Positions 1 to 5,683 are shown, numbered from the stretch's first letter. The stretch is DNA of 5,683 nucleotides from Legionella sp. (GCA_004297865.1 SCSO01000109.1:1-5683); one strand, 5' to 3'. A program made the numbers and translations. Notes: generated by a model not told the origin, from the letters alone.

Positions 1-216
1 AAATGTAGGAGCACCAAATAATCCGCTAAAAATGCCACCTTGTGGAATTTTAAGTAATTCTTTCCAAAATTCTTTGTGCAGATTAATTGCTTGTTTAAAT
101 TGATTTTCATCTAAAGGTCCGACTTTGAGGAGGTCATCTAAGGCTGCAATTGCCTTGGGGGTATCGGATTCCATAACATGTTGCAGCGCTTCTTGGAAAT
201 TATTATATTGAGGCAT
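1..216 (-). CDS. Unrecognised protein, N-terminal 72 residues only (runs off the left edge)
   Basis: An open frame reads leftward from an ATG at 216-214 to base 1 without a stop, so only the N terminus is visible. The start is supported by a GGAG Shine-Dalgarno seven bases upstream (224-227 on the complement). The visible peptide begins MPQYNNFQEALQHVMESD. It is soluble-looking and helical, with no signal peptide or membrane segment: two or three amphipathic helices (residues about 5-15, 20-31 and 38-56) precede a glycine-rich stretch, GGIFSGLFGAP, near residues 60-70. That short hydrophobic Gly segment could be a linker or the start of a hydrophobic region. I do not recognise the family and assign no function. 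It is divergent from the small secreted-protein gene to its right. A TTGACT box on the complement at 267-272 could be its -35, but no -10 sits at good spacing, so its promoter is unsettled. Confidence 0.75.
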   Translation of the reverse strand, partial: MPQYNNFQEALQHVMESDTPKAIAALDDLLKVGPLDENQFKQAINLHKEFWKELLKIPQGGIFSGLFGAPTF

Positions 217-309
217 AAATCGACTCCAAAACTCATTTATGTACTTATTTTAAGCTTAATTCCTTAAGTCAACCTTAAATTTGCGATTATTTCCAACATC
301 TTGCTTGCA

Positions 310-338
310 ATGACAGAAACATGAGCTAAATTTATTAT
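310..338 (+). promoter_or_regulatory. Candidate sigma-70 promoter for the small exported-protein gene
   Basis: ATGACA at 310-315 (five of six matches to TTGACA) and TATTAT at 333-338 (five of six to TATAAT) are separated by exactly 17 bases, the optimal spacing. Initiation would fall near 345, giving a leader of about 23 bases that includes the AAGGA ribosome site at 356-360. The region is AT-rich, so chance matches are possible. The rest of the divergent intergenic region (217-367) holds a 10-base palindrome, TTAAGCTTAA, at 250-259 and nothing else I can name. Confidence 0.45.
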
Positions 339-367
339 TAAAAGTATAGCACTTTAAGGATGAGTTC

Positions 368-670
368 GTGCGTATAACTTTCATATTACTGGGATTATTG
401 TTCCTCAATGGGGCGCAAGCTCAAGGCTGCATCCGCGGCGGCCATTATTCCCAGCCTCATTACGTATGCTTTGATGGCAGAACTCTAGAACCTACTTCGG
501 CTGGATGGGTATGGAACGCCAAAAGAGGTTGTTTTATTAGTTCAATCCCCTGCTGTGGCTATAACGCCACACATTATGCCTTTTATGCAAACTCCAAGCA
601 GATAGGCAAAGCCTATGCCCGTTGCCGACACGATTATCCTTTTATGCTAGGGCAAATGCAAACCCATTAG
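368..670 (+). CDS. Small exported cysteine-rich protein of unknown function
   Basis: This gene encodes a 100-residue protein starting at GTG 368. AAGGA at 356-360, seven bases upstream, supports that start; the nearby ATG at 360 is in another frame and stops after five codons. Residues 1-18 form a typical signal peptide: R2, hydrophobic core ITFILLGLLFL, then AQA with cleavage expected before Q19. Export to the periplasm or outside is therefore likely. A lipoprotein is improbable, because the residues before C21 (AQG) are a poor lipobox. The mature chain of about 82 residues has six cysteines (21, 34, 55, 62, 63, 86), enough for three disulfides, and is rich in Tyr, His and Trp, as in small disulfide-stabilised secreted proteins. 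It looks more GC-rich than its surroundings. I recognise no family. It converges on the large minus-strand gene with only 16 bases between the stop codons. Confidence 0.8.
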   Translation: MRITFILLGLLFLNGAQAQGCIRGGHYSQPHYVCFDGRTLEPTSAGWVWNAKRGCFISSIPCCGYNATHYAFYANSKQIGKAYARCRHDYPFMLGQMQTH

Positions 671-686
671 GATTTAGCGCGATAGC

Positions 687-3600
687 TTAACATTTCAATG
701 CGATTGCCGGTCCAGAATCTGTTAATACGGGTTGGGGGTTCGGTTTCGGCTCTGCTTTAGGTTCAGGTAATTTAAACGCTTTGATCAAGCTATCTAATTC
801 TGGACTGAATTTAATGGGTCCATTGATAGCTGGTTCTAATGTTTTTATCCTAACTAATTGCATCAAGGCGTTTTCGTCGTTATTAAAATTCACGAGATGC
901 TGCATTGGCTTGACTGTGCATCTAGGATTTTTTTCTACTGCATATAAACGAAGGGCCATAAGCCAGAAAATAAATTTTTCATTCCCCAATTTCAGTGGCG
1001 GTATTCTAGCGTGTACGGCTTCTAAATCGGTTACAGAGAATCCAGTTAATTCTTCAACCACACCTAATTGACCCAGTATATTAACGACTTCAGCAAAAGA
1101 ATGACGCGAGAATAATTTTCTCCAGGCATGACTTAAGCGATGCCCGTTGCCCTTTTCCCTTCCCATAAATTCGCTAAACAATGGACTCCATTTACCCTCT
1201 AACGCTTTTAATGCGGCTTTTAATTGGGGCTCTTGTGTGTAACCAGGCTGGGTGATCAATATTTTAATTAAACGAATTAAACGAGTAGGATCCTCTTTAA
1301 AAGATTCCAAAGGATCTTTTATGGTACACAAGATCTTTTCATTACGCGTTTTCAATGCATTTTCAAAACTAAATACCGGGAATTCATTTTCTGCGGTAAA
1401 TTTGCAATATTGCGCATTCACATTGAAGTCGCGAACTGCATAATCATTTTGTAAAAGAGTTTGACTAGTTTGTTCTGCTTTAGCTTGCAATACGGCGAAA
1501 TCAAAAGAAATATTCTCACCTATTTCACAATATACAATAGGATGACTCTTATCTTCCCCTCGTTTTTCGGGTTTAAACCCTTTTTTCGCAAAAAAATCTT
1601 TAATCTCTTCCAGTGAGGTATTTATTGCAACAACGTCATAATCGTTAGGTTTCATTTCATCGAGGATGTTGGAAGGAGCTGCACCGCTTAAATAAAACTC
1701 TGCTTGTCCTAAATGAACTCTTAACTCGTCAATTAATTGCATAACCAACGGGGGTAGCATTTGACGATTAATCAATTGGACTTTAGGAACAGGAAGTATT
1801 GTTAAGGTTATAGGTACATTCTCTTGAGCTTGTATTGGTGTTTGTATTAATTCCGGAGTAAGAGATTGCACTGGTTCAACTTGTTTTGGTTCAGGAACAG
1901 CAGCTTGCACAGCAGCTTGCACAGCAGCAGGAGCAGGAGCAGGAGCAAAAAACTTTAAAGTATTTTTAGTTTTTTTAGTTTTTTGAGGAGGCTCACTGCC
2001 TAATTTTGGATAGTCTTTTAGGTCCCCAGGGGATTGACTACTCCCTTCCAGCTTTTGCCATGTTTTAGCTGCTTTCATGTTAGCTTCAAATTCGTTTCTA
2101 GAATTAATGCCTTTTTGCAAAGCGGTATTTACAATTACAGTTACTTTTTGTTTTACTTCATTGGAAACTACTGGTCTTTTTACTGGGGGCAAAAGGGGTT
2201 GGCCTTTAGGTAAAGAGGTGGTCTTAAATACTTGCGGGGATCTTTGTGTTGAGATTGCTGCCTTAGGTCTAGTCTCAGTTTTTGGCTTAGCCACTGTTTT
2301 TGGCTTAGCCACTGTTTTTGGCTTAGCCTCTACTTTTGGCTTAGCCGCTGTTTTTGGCTTAGCTTCTACTTTTGGCTTAGCCGCTGTTTTTGGCTTAGCC
2401 TCTACTTTTGGCTTAGCCTCTACTTTTGGCTTAGCCGCTGTTTTTGGCTTAGCTTCGGCTGCTAATTTAGCTTCGGCTGCCAATTTAGCCTCAGCTGCTA
2501 ATTTAGCCTCAGCTGCTAATTTAGCCTCAGCTGCTAATTTAGCCTCAGCTGCTAATTTAGCCTCAGCTGCTAATTTAGCTTCAGCTGCTAATTTAGCTTC
2601 AGCTGCTAATTTAGCTTCAGCTGCTAATTTAGCTTCAGCTGCTAATTTAGCCTCGGCTGCTAATTTAGCCTCAGCTGCTAATTTAGCCTCAGCTGCTAAT
2701 TTAGCCTCAGCTGCTAATTTAGCCTCAGCTGCTAATTTAGCATCATCTGCTGGTTTAGCATCATCTGCTGGTTTAGCATCATCTGCTGGTTTAGCATCCA
2801 CTATTAGCTTCGTTTTAACTTGTTTTTTAGGTAATGTAAATAAACGGTCTATTCTTGTTTTTTGTGAGGTTTGTAATAAATGATCAATGAATTGATATCT
2901 TTCTTTACACTCTTGACGTAAGGCATCATTTTGACTTTCTTTAAATCGTTTAACTAAGCGGTCTGCAACTATTAATAATTGCTCTTGTCTTACTGTCCAT
3001 TTTTGGTTTTTGGTAATTTTTGCTGCTTTTAGATTTTGTATTAAATCCAATTCTTGTTCATTAAACTGAGGTTTATCTTCCTCTCCATCCAACCATTGGT
3101 GTATTCGAGCAACATAACAAAAGAAACTATGGTTCAAGTTCGTATTACTGATCTCTTCTTTAGAGCGTGGGATAGTCACTATATCATGAAGGCAGATCAC
3201 ATTATCATACATTTCATAGGCTGCAACATATGCCTCAAATTGCAATAATAATGATGCCAAGTAAATTGCATTATCATAAGTTTCTATAAGAAAACCTGGA
3301 TCAGCACGATAGCAGCGATATAAATATGAAAGTCCTAAAAAATGTTCTTTCTTAGTCAATTGGCATTTACTCAACTCAGATGATTTACCTAAAAATAATT
3401 TCAACCACTGATATGAAAGAATATCAAATTCCTCAGTCTTAAAATAAGGATCTTCATTTCTTGTTTGCATAGTAAATTGAGCTATAAAATGATTTACCAT
3501 TTGCCGCGTTAGATTAGTGATATAACCTTCTGTATTGGTTAACAATAAAATATACACACTGGAATAAATTAAAGAAGGTATAACCGTATTCGGCGCTGGT

Positions 3601-4238
3601 TGTGGCTTAGGTAATAATAAAGATAAAGACCCGCTAGGGTTTTGTTTAGGATTTTCAGCATACCAGGCTCCTAGAGCCACGTGTTTAAATAGTCTAGCTG
3701 TCAAAGAACGAGCTAAATCCAATTGCTTGTCCTGTGAAAACTCAATTAAACGCTCTAAATAGGCCTCATGATCGAGGAATTTCCTGTTAAAATAAAATTG
3801 ATAACACCAGTCTAACAGGGTATTTTGCTGCAGATCTTTATTAAATGATTTAATGATAGGTACTATTTTTTGCCAATCTTGTTGGTTGCGATTCATTAAT
3901 AAAGTAAAAATGACGCAGTTTAAAGCTTCAGGATCAGTACAAAAATACTCTTTTAATTCATCAGAATAATTGGGAAATTCATTAAAAAAGTGTTGCAAAT
4001 GAAGGAGCGTGTTAGCACGAGAATTTTCATTAGTTTCTTTGCTTGGAACCAAAAAATACCTTTGTATCCGCCACAACCAGACCCTAATTTTCGTTTCAGG
4101 GCTAGAATTCGCAGTATTTGCAAATGCTCTTTCCGGCAGAAAACCTTTATTGGGTGGACTGGCATAAGCATCAAAGTTCTCAGAAAAGCATTCTTTTGAT
4201 ATTTTTTCAACCAAATCTATAATATTTTTATCAATCAT
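687..4238 (-). CDS. Giant repeat-containing protein with a C-terminal poly(A) polymerase/CCA-adding-type nucleotidyltransferase domain
   Basis: 1183 residues. ATG 4238 is the first start after an in-frame TGA, but it has no clear Shine-Dalgarno. Residues 1-480 are predominantly helical, without signal peptide or obvious membrane span; they resemble a helical scaffold but match no family I can name. Residues 483-656 are 29 hexapeptide repeats. Residues 657-845 are a basic, Pro/Ala/Gln-rich linker. From about 838 a class II nucleotidyltransferase head follows: a glycine loop at 851-857 (SGAAPSN), DYD at 866-868, a probable third carboxylate at D913, VRDFNVNA at 935-942 and EDPTRLIRLIK at 982-992. 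The last leads into a helical region like the RNA-binding part of PcnB, then a Lys/Pro tail. The family adds nucleotides to RNA 3' ends. PcnB and Cca begin with this head and are about 400-500 residues, so this is a derived paralogue whose substrate cannot be stated. The altered glycine loop leaves activity open. A host-directed effector is one possibility, unproven. Confidence 0.85.
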   Translation of the reverse strand: MIDKNIIDLVEKISKECFSENFDAYASPPNKGFLPERAFANTANSSPETKIRVWLWRIQRYFLVPSKETNENSRANTLLHLQHFFNEFPNYSDELKEYFCTDPEALNCVIFTLLMNRNQQDWQKIVPIIKSFNKDLQQNTLLDWCYQFYFNRKFLDHEAYLERLIEFSQDKQLDLARSLTARLFKHVALGAWYAENPKQNPSGSLSLLLPKPQPAPNTVIPSLIYSSVYILLLTNTEGYITNLTRQMVNHFIAQFTMQTRNEDPYFKTEEFDILSYQWLKLFLGKSSELSKCQLTKKEHFLGLSYLYRCYRADPGFLIETYDNAIYLASLLLQFEAYVAAYEMYDNVICLHDIVTIPRSKEEISNTNLNHSFFCYVARIHQWLDGEEDKPQFNEQELDLIQNLKAAKITKNQKWTVRQEQLLIVADRLVKRFKESQNDALRQECKERYQFIDHLLQTSQKTRIDRLFTLPKKQVKTKLIVDAKPADDAKPADDAKPADDAKLAAEAKLAAEAKLAAEAKLAAEAKLAAEAKLAAEAKLAAEAKLAAEAKLAAEAKLAAEAKLAAEAKLAAEAKLAAEAKLAAEAKLAAEAKLAAEAKPKTAAKPKVEAKPKVEAKPKTAAKPKVEAKPKTAAKPKVEAKPKTVAKPKTVAKPKTETRPKAAISTQRSPQVFKTTSLPKGQPLLPPVKRPVVSNEVKQKVTVIVNTALQKGINSRNEFEANMKAAKTWQKLEGSSQSPGDLKDYPKLGSEPPQKTKKTKNTLKFFAPAPAPAAVQAAVQAAVPEPKQVEPVQSLTPELIQTPIQAQENVPITLTILPVPKVQLINRQMLPPLVMQLIDELRVHLGQAEFYLSGAAPSNILDEMKPNDYDVVAINTSLEEIKDFFAKKGFKPEKRGEDKSHPIVYCEIGENISFDFAVLQAKAEQTSQTLLQNDYAVRDFNVNAQYCKFTAENEFPVFSFENALKTRNEKILCTIKDPLESFKEDPTRLIRLIKILITQPGYTQEPQLKAALKALEGKWSPLFSEFMGREKGNGHRLSHAWRKLFSRHSFAEVVNILGQLGVVEELTGFSVTDLEAVHARIPPLKLGNEKFIFWLMALRLYAVEKNPRCTVKPMQHLVNFNNDENALMQLVRIKTLEPAINGPIKFSPELDSLIKAFKLPEPKAEPKPNPQPVLTDSGPAIALKC
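1897..1946 (-). repeat. Short Ala-rich tandem repeats (12-bp and 6-bp units) in the linker
   Basis: On the plus strand, ACAGCAGCTTGC occurs twice in tandem (1897-1920) and begins a third time. It is followed by CAGGAG three times (1928-1945). On the coding strand these give APAPAP then AAVQAAVQAAV, residues 765-781 of the large protein. They lie in the disordered-looking linker between the hexapeptide tract and the nucleotidyltransferase domain, and keep the frame when units are gained or lost. Confidence 0.9.
2271..2792 (-). repeat. 29-unit, 18-bp in-frame tandem repeat (KPADDA x3, KLAAEA x16, KPKxxA x10)
   Basis: Every unit is 18 bases and all 29 keep one register, with a lysine codon every 18 bases from 2790-2792 down to 2286-2288 (residues 483 to 651). 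In protein order there are three KPADDA units (483-500, net acidic), sixteen KLAAEA units (501-596, net neutral) and ten KPK units (597-656; mostly KPKTAA, KPKVEA or KPKTVA, ending KPKTET; basic). KLAAEA should be strongly helical, with K1 and E5 spaced i to i+4. The KPK block should be extended, like the Lys/Pro/Ala tails of AlgP or H1-like proteins. Copy-number changes keep the reading frame, so length should vary between strains. Confidence 0.97.
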
Positions 4239-4252
4239 AGAGAACCACAGAA

Positions 4253-4281
4253 TTCAAAGAGCGTAGATTATACACTATAAT
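4253..4281 (+). promoter_or_regulatory. Candidate promoter for the coiled-coil protein gene
   Basis: A perfect TATAAT at 4276-4281 has TTCAAA (four of six to TTGACA) at 4253-4258, with 17-base spacing. Initiation near 4288 would leave a leader of about 107 bases, which contains a 10-base palindrome GTAAATTTAC at 4304-4313. A weaker alternative closer to the gene is TTAAGA at 4329-4334 with TATACC at 4352-4357, also 17 apart. The spacer contains the -10 of the divergent promoter, so the two promoters physically overlap. Confidence 0.45.
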
Positions 4282-4297
4282 GTTATTAATTTGTTAA
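4267..4297 (-). promoter_or_regulatory. Candidate promoter for the large repeat/nucleotidyltransferase gene
   Basis: On the complement, a perfect TATAAT (plus-strand ATTATA at 4267-4272) has TTAACA, five of six matches to the -35 consensus, at 4292-4297. The spacing is 19 bases, longer than ideal. Initiation would be near 4260, giving a leader of about 22 bases with no good ribosome site. Its -10 box is one arm of an inverted repeat whose other arm is the -10 of the opposing promoter. Confidence 0.45.
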
Positions 4298-4384
4298 ATA
4301 TGAGTAAATTTACGGTTATTTAAGCTTTTTAAGAGCAAATTTCTAGTATCTTATACCCAACGCTATGTAAATTATCATTTTTAT

Positions 4385-4389
4385 GAGGT
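4385..4389 (+). promoter_or_regulatory. Ribosome binding site that decides the start at 4395
   Basis: GAGGT at 4385-4389 lies five bases before ATG 4395. An in-frame ATG at 4383 overlaps this GAGG and has only T-rich sequence upstream of it, so translation most likely begins at 4395, four codons further in. Confidence 0.7.
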
Positions 4390-4394
4390 ACACC

Positions 4395-5003
4395 ATGTCT
4401 AGCCATAATGACTCCATTAAAAAGCAGTTAGAAAAAGACCGAGCCAAACAACAAGAACAAACCAATTTAGAATTGGACAATCAAAAAAGAGAACGTTTAA
4501 TCGCTGAAGAAGAGGAACGAGAGCAAGCTGCTAGACAGCAAGCTATGGATGATCAATTAAAGCCTAATGCTTTCAAAGTCATCCCTAAACCAACGGTTAA
4601 CCCTAGCCAGGAATGGAAAAAAATAGTTGAAGACTACAACAAAAAGTATCCGCAAAGTGAAGCTCCTAAAGACAATACATTATACTTCGATTCTAGAGAA
4701 GATGCTGTCAGTTTTTTTACAGATCAAGCAGCCCAAAAACGTGTTTTTTTGTCTATGGAAGTGGATGAAAATAGAAAAGAAACCGGTTTTTATATGCTGT
4801 CCTGTGGTAATGGACAACTTTACCAAGGCACTGCGGCTGAAATCCAAGCTCAATTAAATAAAGCCCCACAAGATGAGCATACGGCAGTAGGAAATGAAAT
4901 GCTTAAATCCCTATTGAATCCTACCCTCAATTATCGTTCGGCTTTGAAAAATGCCCAGGATGAGCCAGAAGAAGCTCCTAGAGCAAGAAAGTCATTAAAA
5001 TAA
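4395..5003 (+). CDS. Coiled-coil protein with a small alpha/beta domain and an acidic C-terminal cluster, unknown function
   Basis: 202 residues from ATG 4395; 206 if the less likely ATG 4383 is used. Residues about 5-55 are a highly charged Gln/Glu/Lys/Arg helix, including EEEERE, that should form a coiled coil. Residues about 58-92 are a linker with KPTVNP. Residues 94-157 look like a compact alpha/beta domain: a strand LYFDS, a helix around 102-115, strands VFLSMEVD and GFYMLSCGNGQLYQG, then a helix AAEIQAQL. There is no signal peptide or membrane span. The tail has D189, E190, E192 and E193, 10-14 residues from the end, followed by R/K residues and a penultimate Leu. This resembles the E-block near the C terminus of Dot/Icm type IV substrates; the resemblance is suggestive only. 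The gene diverges from the large repeat protein and converges on hslU through a shared terminator. I cannot name its family. Confidence 0.85.
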   Translation: MSSHNDSIKKQLEKDRAKQQEQTNLELDNQKRERLIAEEEEREQAARQQAMDDQLKPNAFKVIPKPTVNPSQEWKKIVEDYNKKYPQSEAPKDNTLYFDSREDAVSFFTDQAAQKRVFLSMEVDENRKETGFYMLSCGNGQLYQGTAAEIQAQLNKAPQDEHTAVGNEMLKSLLNPTLNYRSALKNAQDEPEEAPRARKSLK

Positions 5004-5021
5004 TTGGGTTGTTTTGATGCG

Positions 5022-5079
5022 AAAAAGCGGGGCTAGTAGTGCATGTTTACAATTCATCTCTACTAGTTCCCGCTTTTTT
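5022..5079. terminator. Bidirectional intrinsic terminator between the coiled-coil gene and hslU
   Basis: A long inverted repeat: AAAAAGCGGG at 5022-5031 pairs with CCCGCTTTTT at 5069-5078, and CTAGTAG at 5033-5039 pairs with CTACTAG at 5060-5066. Between the two helices there is one base on the left and two on the right. The loop is 20 bases (5040-5059). The plus strand ends in six Ts and the complement in five, so it can stop transcripts from both converging genes. Its right end is one base from the hslU stop codon. Confidence 0.9.
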
Positions 5080-5080
5080 A

Positions 5081-5683
5081 TTAAAGAATATATCTGGCTA
5101 AATCTTCATCTGCTACTAATTCAGCTAGATTTTTATCCACGTACTCCGCATTCACATGCACTACGTCACCAGCTTTGTCGGTTGCTTCAAATGAAACAAC
5201 TTCTAACATGCGTTCCATCACAGTGTATAAACGTCTAGCGCCAATATTTTCCATACGCTCATTCACCTGCCAAGCCACTTCAGCCAAACGACGAATTCCC
5301 GTAGGATCAAAGTTTAATTGTAAGCCTTCTGTAGCCATTAACGCAGAATACTGCAAAGTTAATGAAGCACTGGGTTCCGTCAAAATACGCACAAAGTCTT
5401 CAACCGATAAGGCAGATAATTCCACACGAATGGGGAATCGCCCTTGTAGTTCAGCAATCAAATCAGAAGGCTTAGCCACATGGAAAGCACCAGAAGCGAT
5501 AAACAAAATATGATCGGATTTAATCATGCCATATTTGGTAGAAACGGTGGTTCCTTCAACTAAGGGTAATAGATCGCGTTGCACCCCTTCGCGAGACACA
5601 TCACCACCACCACTATTTTCCGTACGGCGTGCTACTTTATCTAATTCATCAATGAACACAATTCCATTTTGCTCAACACTTTC
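5081..5683 (-). CDS. hslU: HslU, ATPase subunit of the HslUV (ClpYQ) protease, C-terminal 200 residues
   Basis: The frame enters from the right edge, so the 5' part (about 245 codons, including Walker A) is missing. HslU is the hexameric AAA+ unfoldase that feeds cytoplasmic substrates to the HslV peptidase. Numbering the visible residues from 1: Walker B is GIVFIDELDK (7-16), with D12 and E13. VSREGVQRDLLPLVEG (29-44) is a family signature. Sensor 1 lies in LFIASGAF (60-67). ELQGRFPIRVEL (78-89) carries the arginine finger R82, equivalent to E. coli R325. Sensor 2 is in GARRL (148-152), with R150 equivalent to R393. The tail EDLARYIL (193-200) is the peptide that docks into HslV. Relative to E. 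coli there appears to be one extra residue in the loop after Walker B. All key residues are present, so the gene looks functional. hslV usually lies just upstream in the same operon, here outside the window. Its transcript ends at the adjacent hairpin. Confidence 0.98.
   Translation of the reverse strand, partial: ESVEQNGIVFIDELDKVARRTENSGGGDVSREGVQRDLLPLVEGTTVSTKYGMIKSDHILFIASGAFHVAKPSDLIAELQGRFPIRVELSALSVEDFVRILTEPSASLTLQYSALMATEGLQLNFDPTGIRRLAEVAWQVNERMENIGARRLYTVMERMLEVVSFEATDKAGDVVHVNAEYVDKNLAELVADEDLARYIL

Noticed and set aside
360..377. Five-codon ATG frame overlapping the GTG start of the small exported-protein gene
   Set aside because: Its ATG overlaps the last base of the AAGGA that serves the GTG, and it has no upstream ribosome site of its own. 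I see no leader-peptide logic.
2271..2792. CRISPR-like array from the regular 18-base spacing
   Set aside because: Units are directly contiguous with no unique spacers, and they translate in frame as part of a long protein.
2077..2883. A 268-codon plus-strand open frame with its own ASAANL and FGL repeats
   Set aside because: It is the antisense of the hexapeptide tract. An 18-bp repeat without stops on one strand easily stays open on the other; the frame has no ribosome site or independent composition.
3953..4210. Short open frames on both strands over the 5' part of the large gene
   Set aside because: They overlap the well-supported long frame, lack start signals and encode nothing recognisable.
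687..4238. Calling the large gene pcnB or cca
   Set aside because: Length, domain order and the altered glycine loop do not fit either housekeeping enzyme. Only family-level assignment is justified.
4286..4297. Paired TTAA half-sites as a PmrA-type regulator box (a similar pair lies at 256-267)
   Set aside because: The half-sites are 8 bases apart start to start in both places. The PmrA consensus as I know it needs about 10-11, and TTAA pairs are frequent in AT-rich DNA.
5014..5238. Plus-strand 74-codon frame across the terminator and the end of hslU
   Set aside because: It begins in the terminator region and runs antisense through an unmistakable hslU coding sequence.

Overview
The window reads as an AT-rich gammaproteobacterial chromosome segment. 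The best anchor is the C-terminal 200 residues of HslU at the right edge, which follow the E. coli protein closely through the Walker B, arginine-finger, sensor-2 and C-terminal tail motifs. The remaining genes look accessory. A very large repeat-bearing protein and a coiled-coil protein with an acidic cluster near its C terminus suggest a host-associated member of the Legionellales (Legionella, Coxiella or relatives). That placement is an inference from style and context; no marker here proves it.

Layout from left to right: (1) the first 72 codons of an unrecognised minus-strand gene running off the left edge; (2) a 151-base divergent intergenic region with a candidate promoter for the next gene; (3) a GTG-started gene for a 100-residue exported six-cysteine protein; (4) after only 16 bases, converging on it, a 1183-residue minus-strand gene; (5) a 156-base divergent region with two perfect back-to-back -10 boxes; (6) a 202-residue plus-strand coiled-coil protein; (7) a strong hairpin terminator shared by two converging genes; (8) the 3' part of hslU on the minus strand.

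The most unusual gene is the 1183-residue one. It joins a roughly 480-residue helical N-terminal region to 29 contiguous hexapeptide repeats and then to a C-terminal domain of the poly(A) polymerase/CCA-adding nucleotidyltransferase family. The repeats share one 18-bp register but fall into three blocks: acidic KPADDA, zwitterionic KLAAEA and basic KPKxxA. The nucleotidyltransferase domain keeps the metal-binding DxD pair and a third carboxylate but has a changed glycine-rich loop. It is not the housekeeping PcnB or Cca enzyme.

This gene and the coiled-coil gene diverge from what looks like one symmetric promoter, so they may be co-controlled. The coiled-coil protein ends in an acidic cluster followed by basic residues, resembling the E-block of Dot/Icm substrates. 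A working hypothesis is that the pair are secreted or host-directed proteins sitting beside a core protease gene. HslU itself has an unrelated role, in the HslUV protease.
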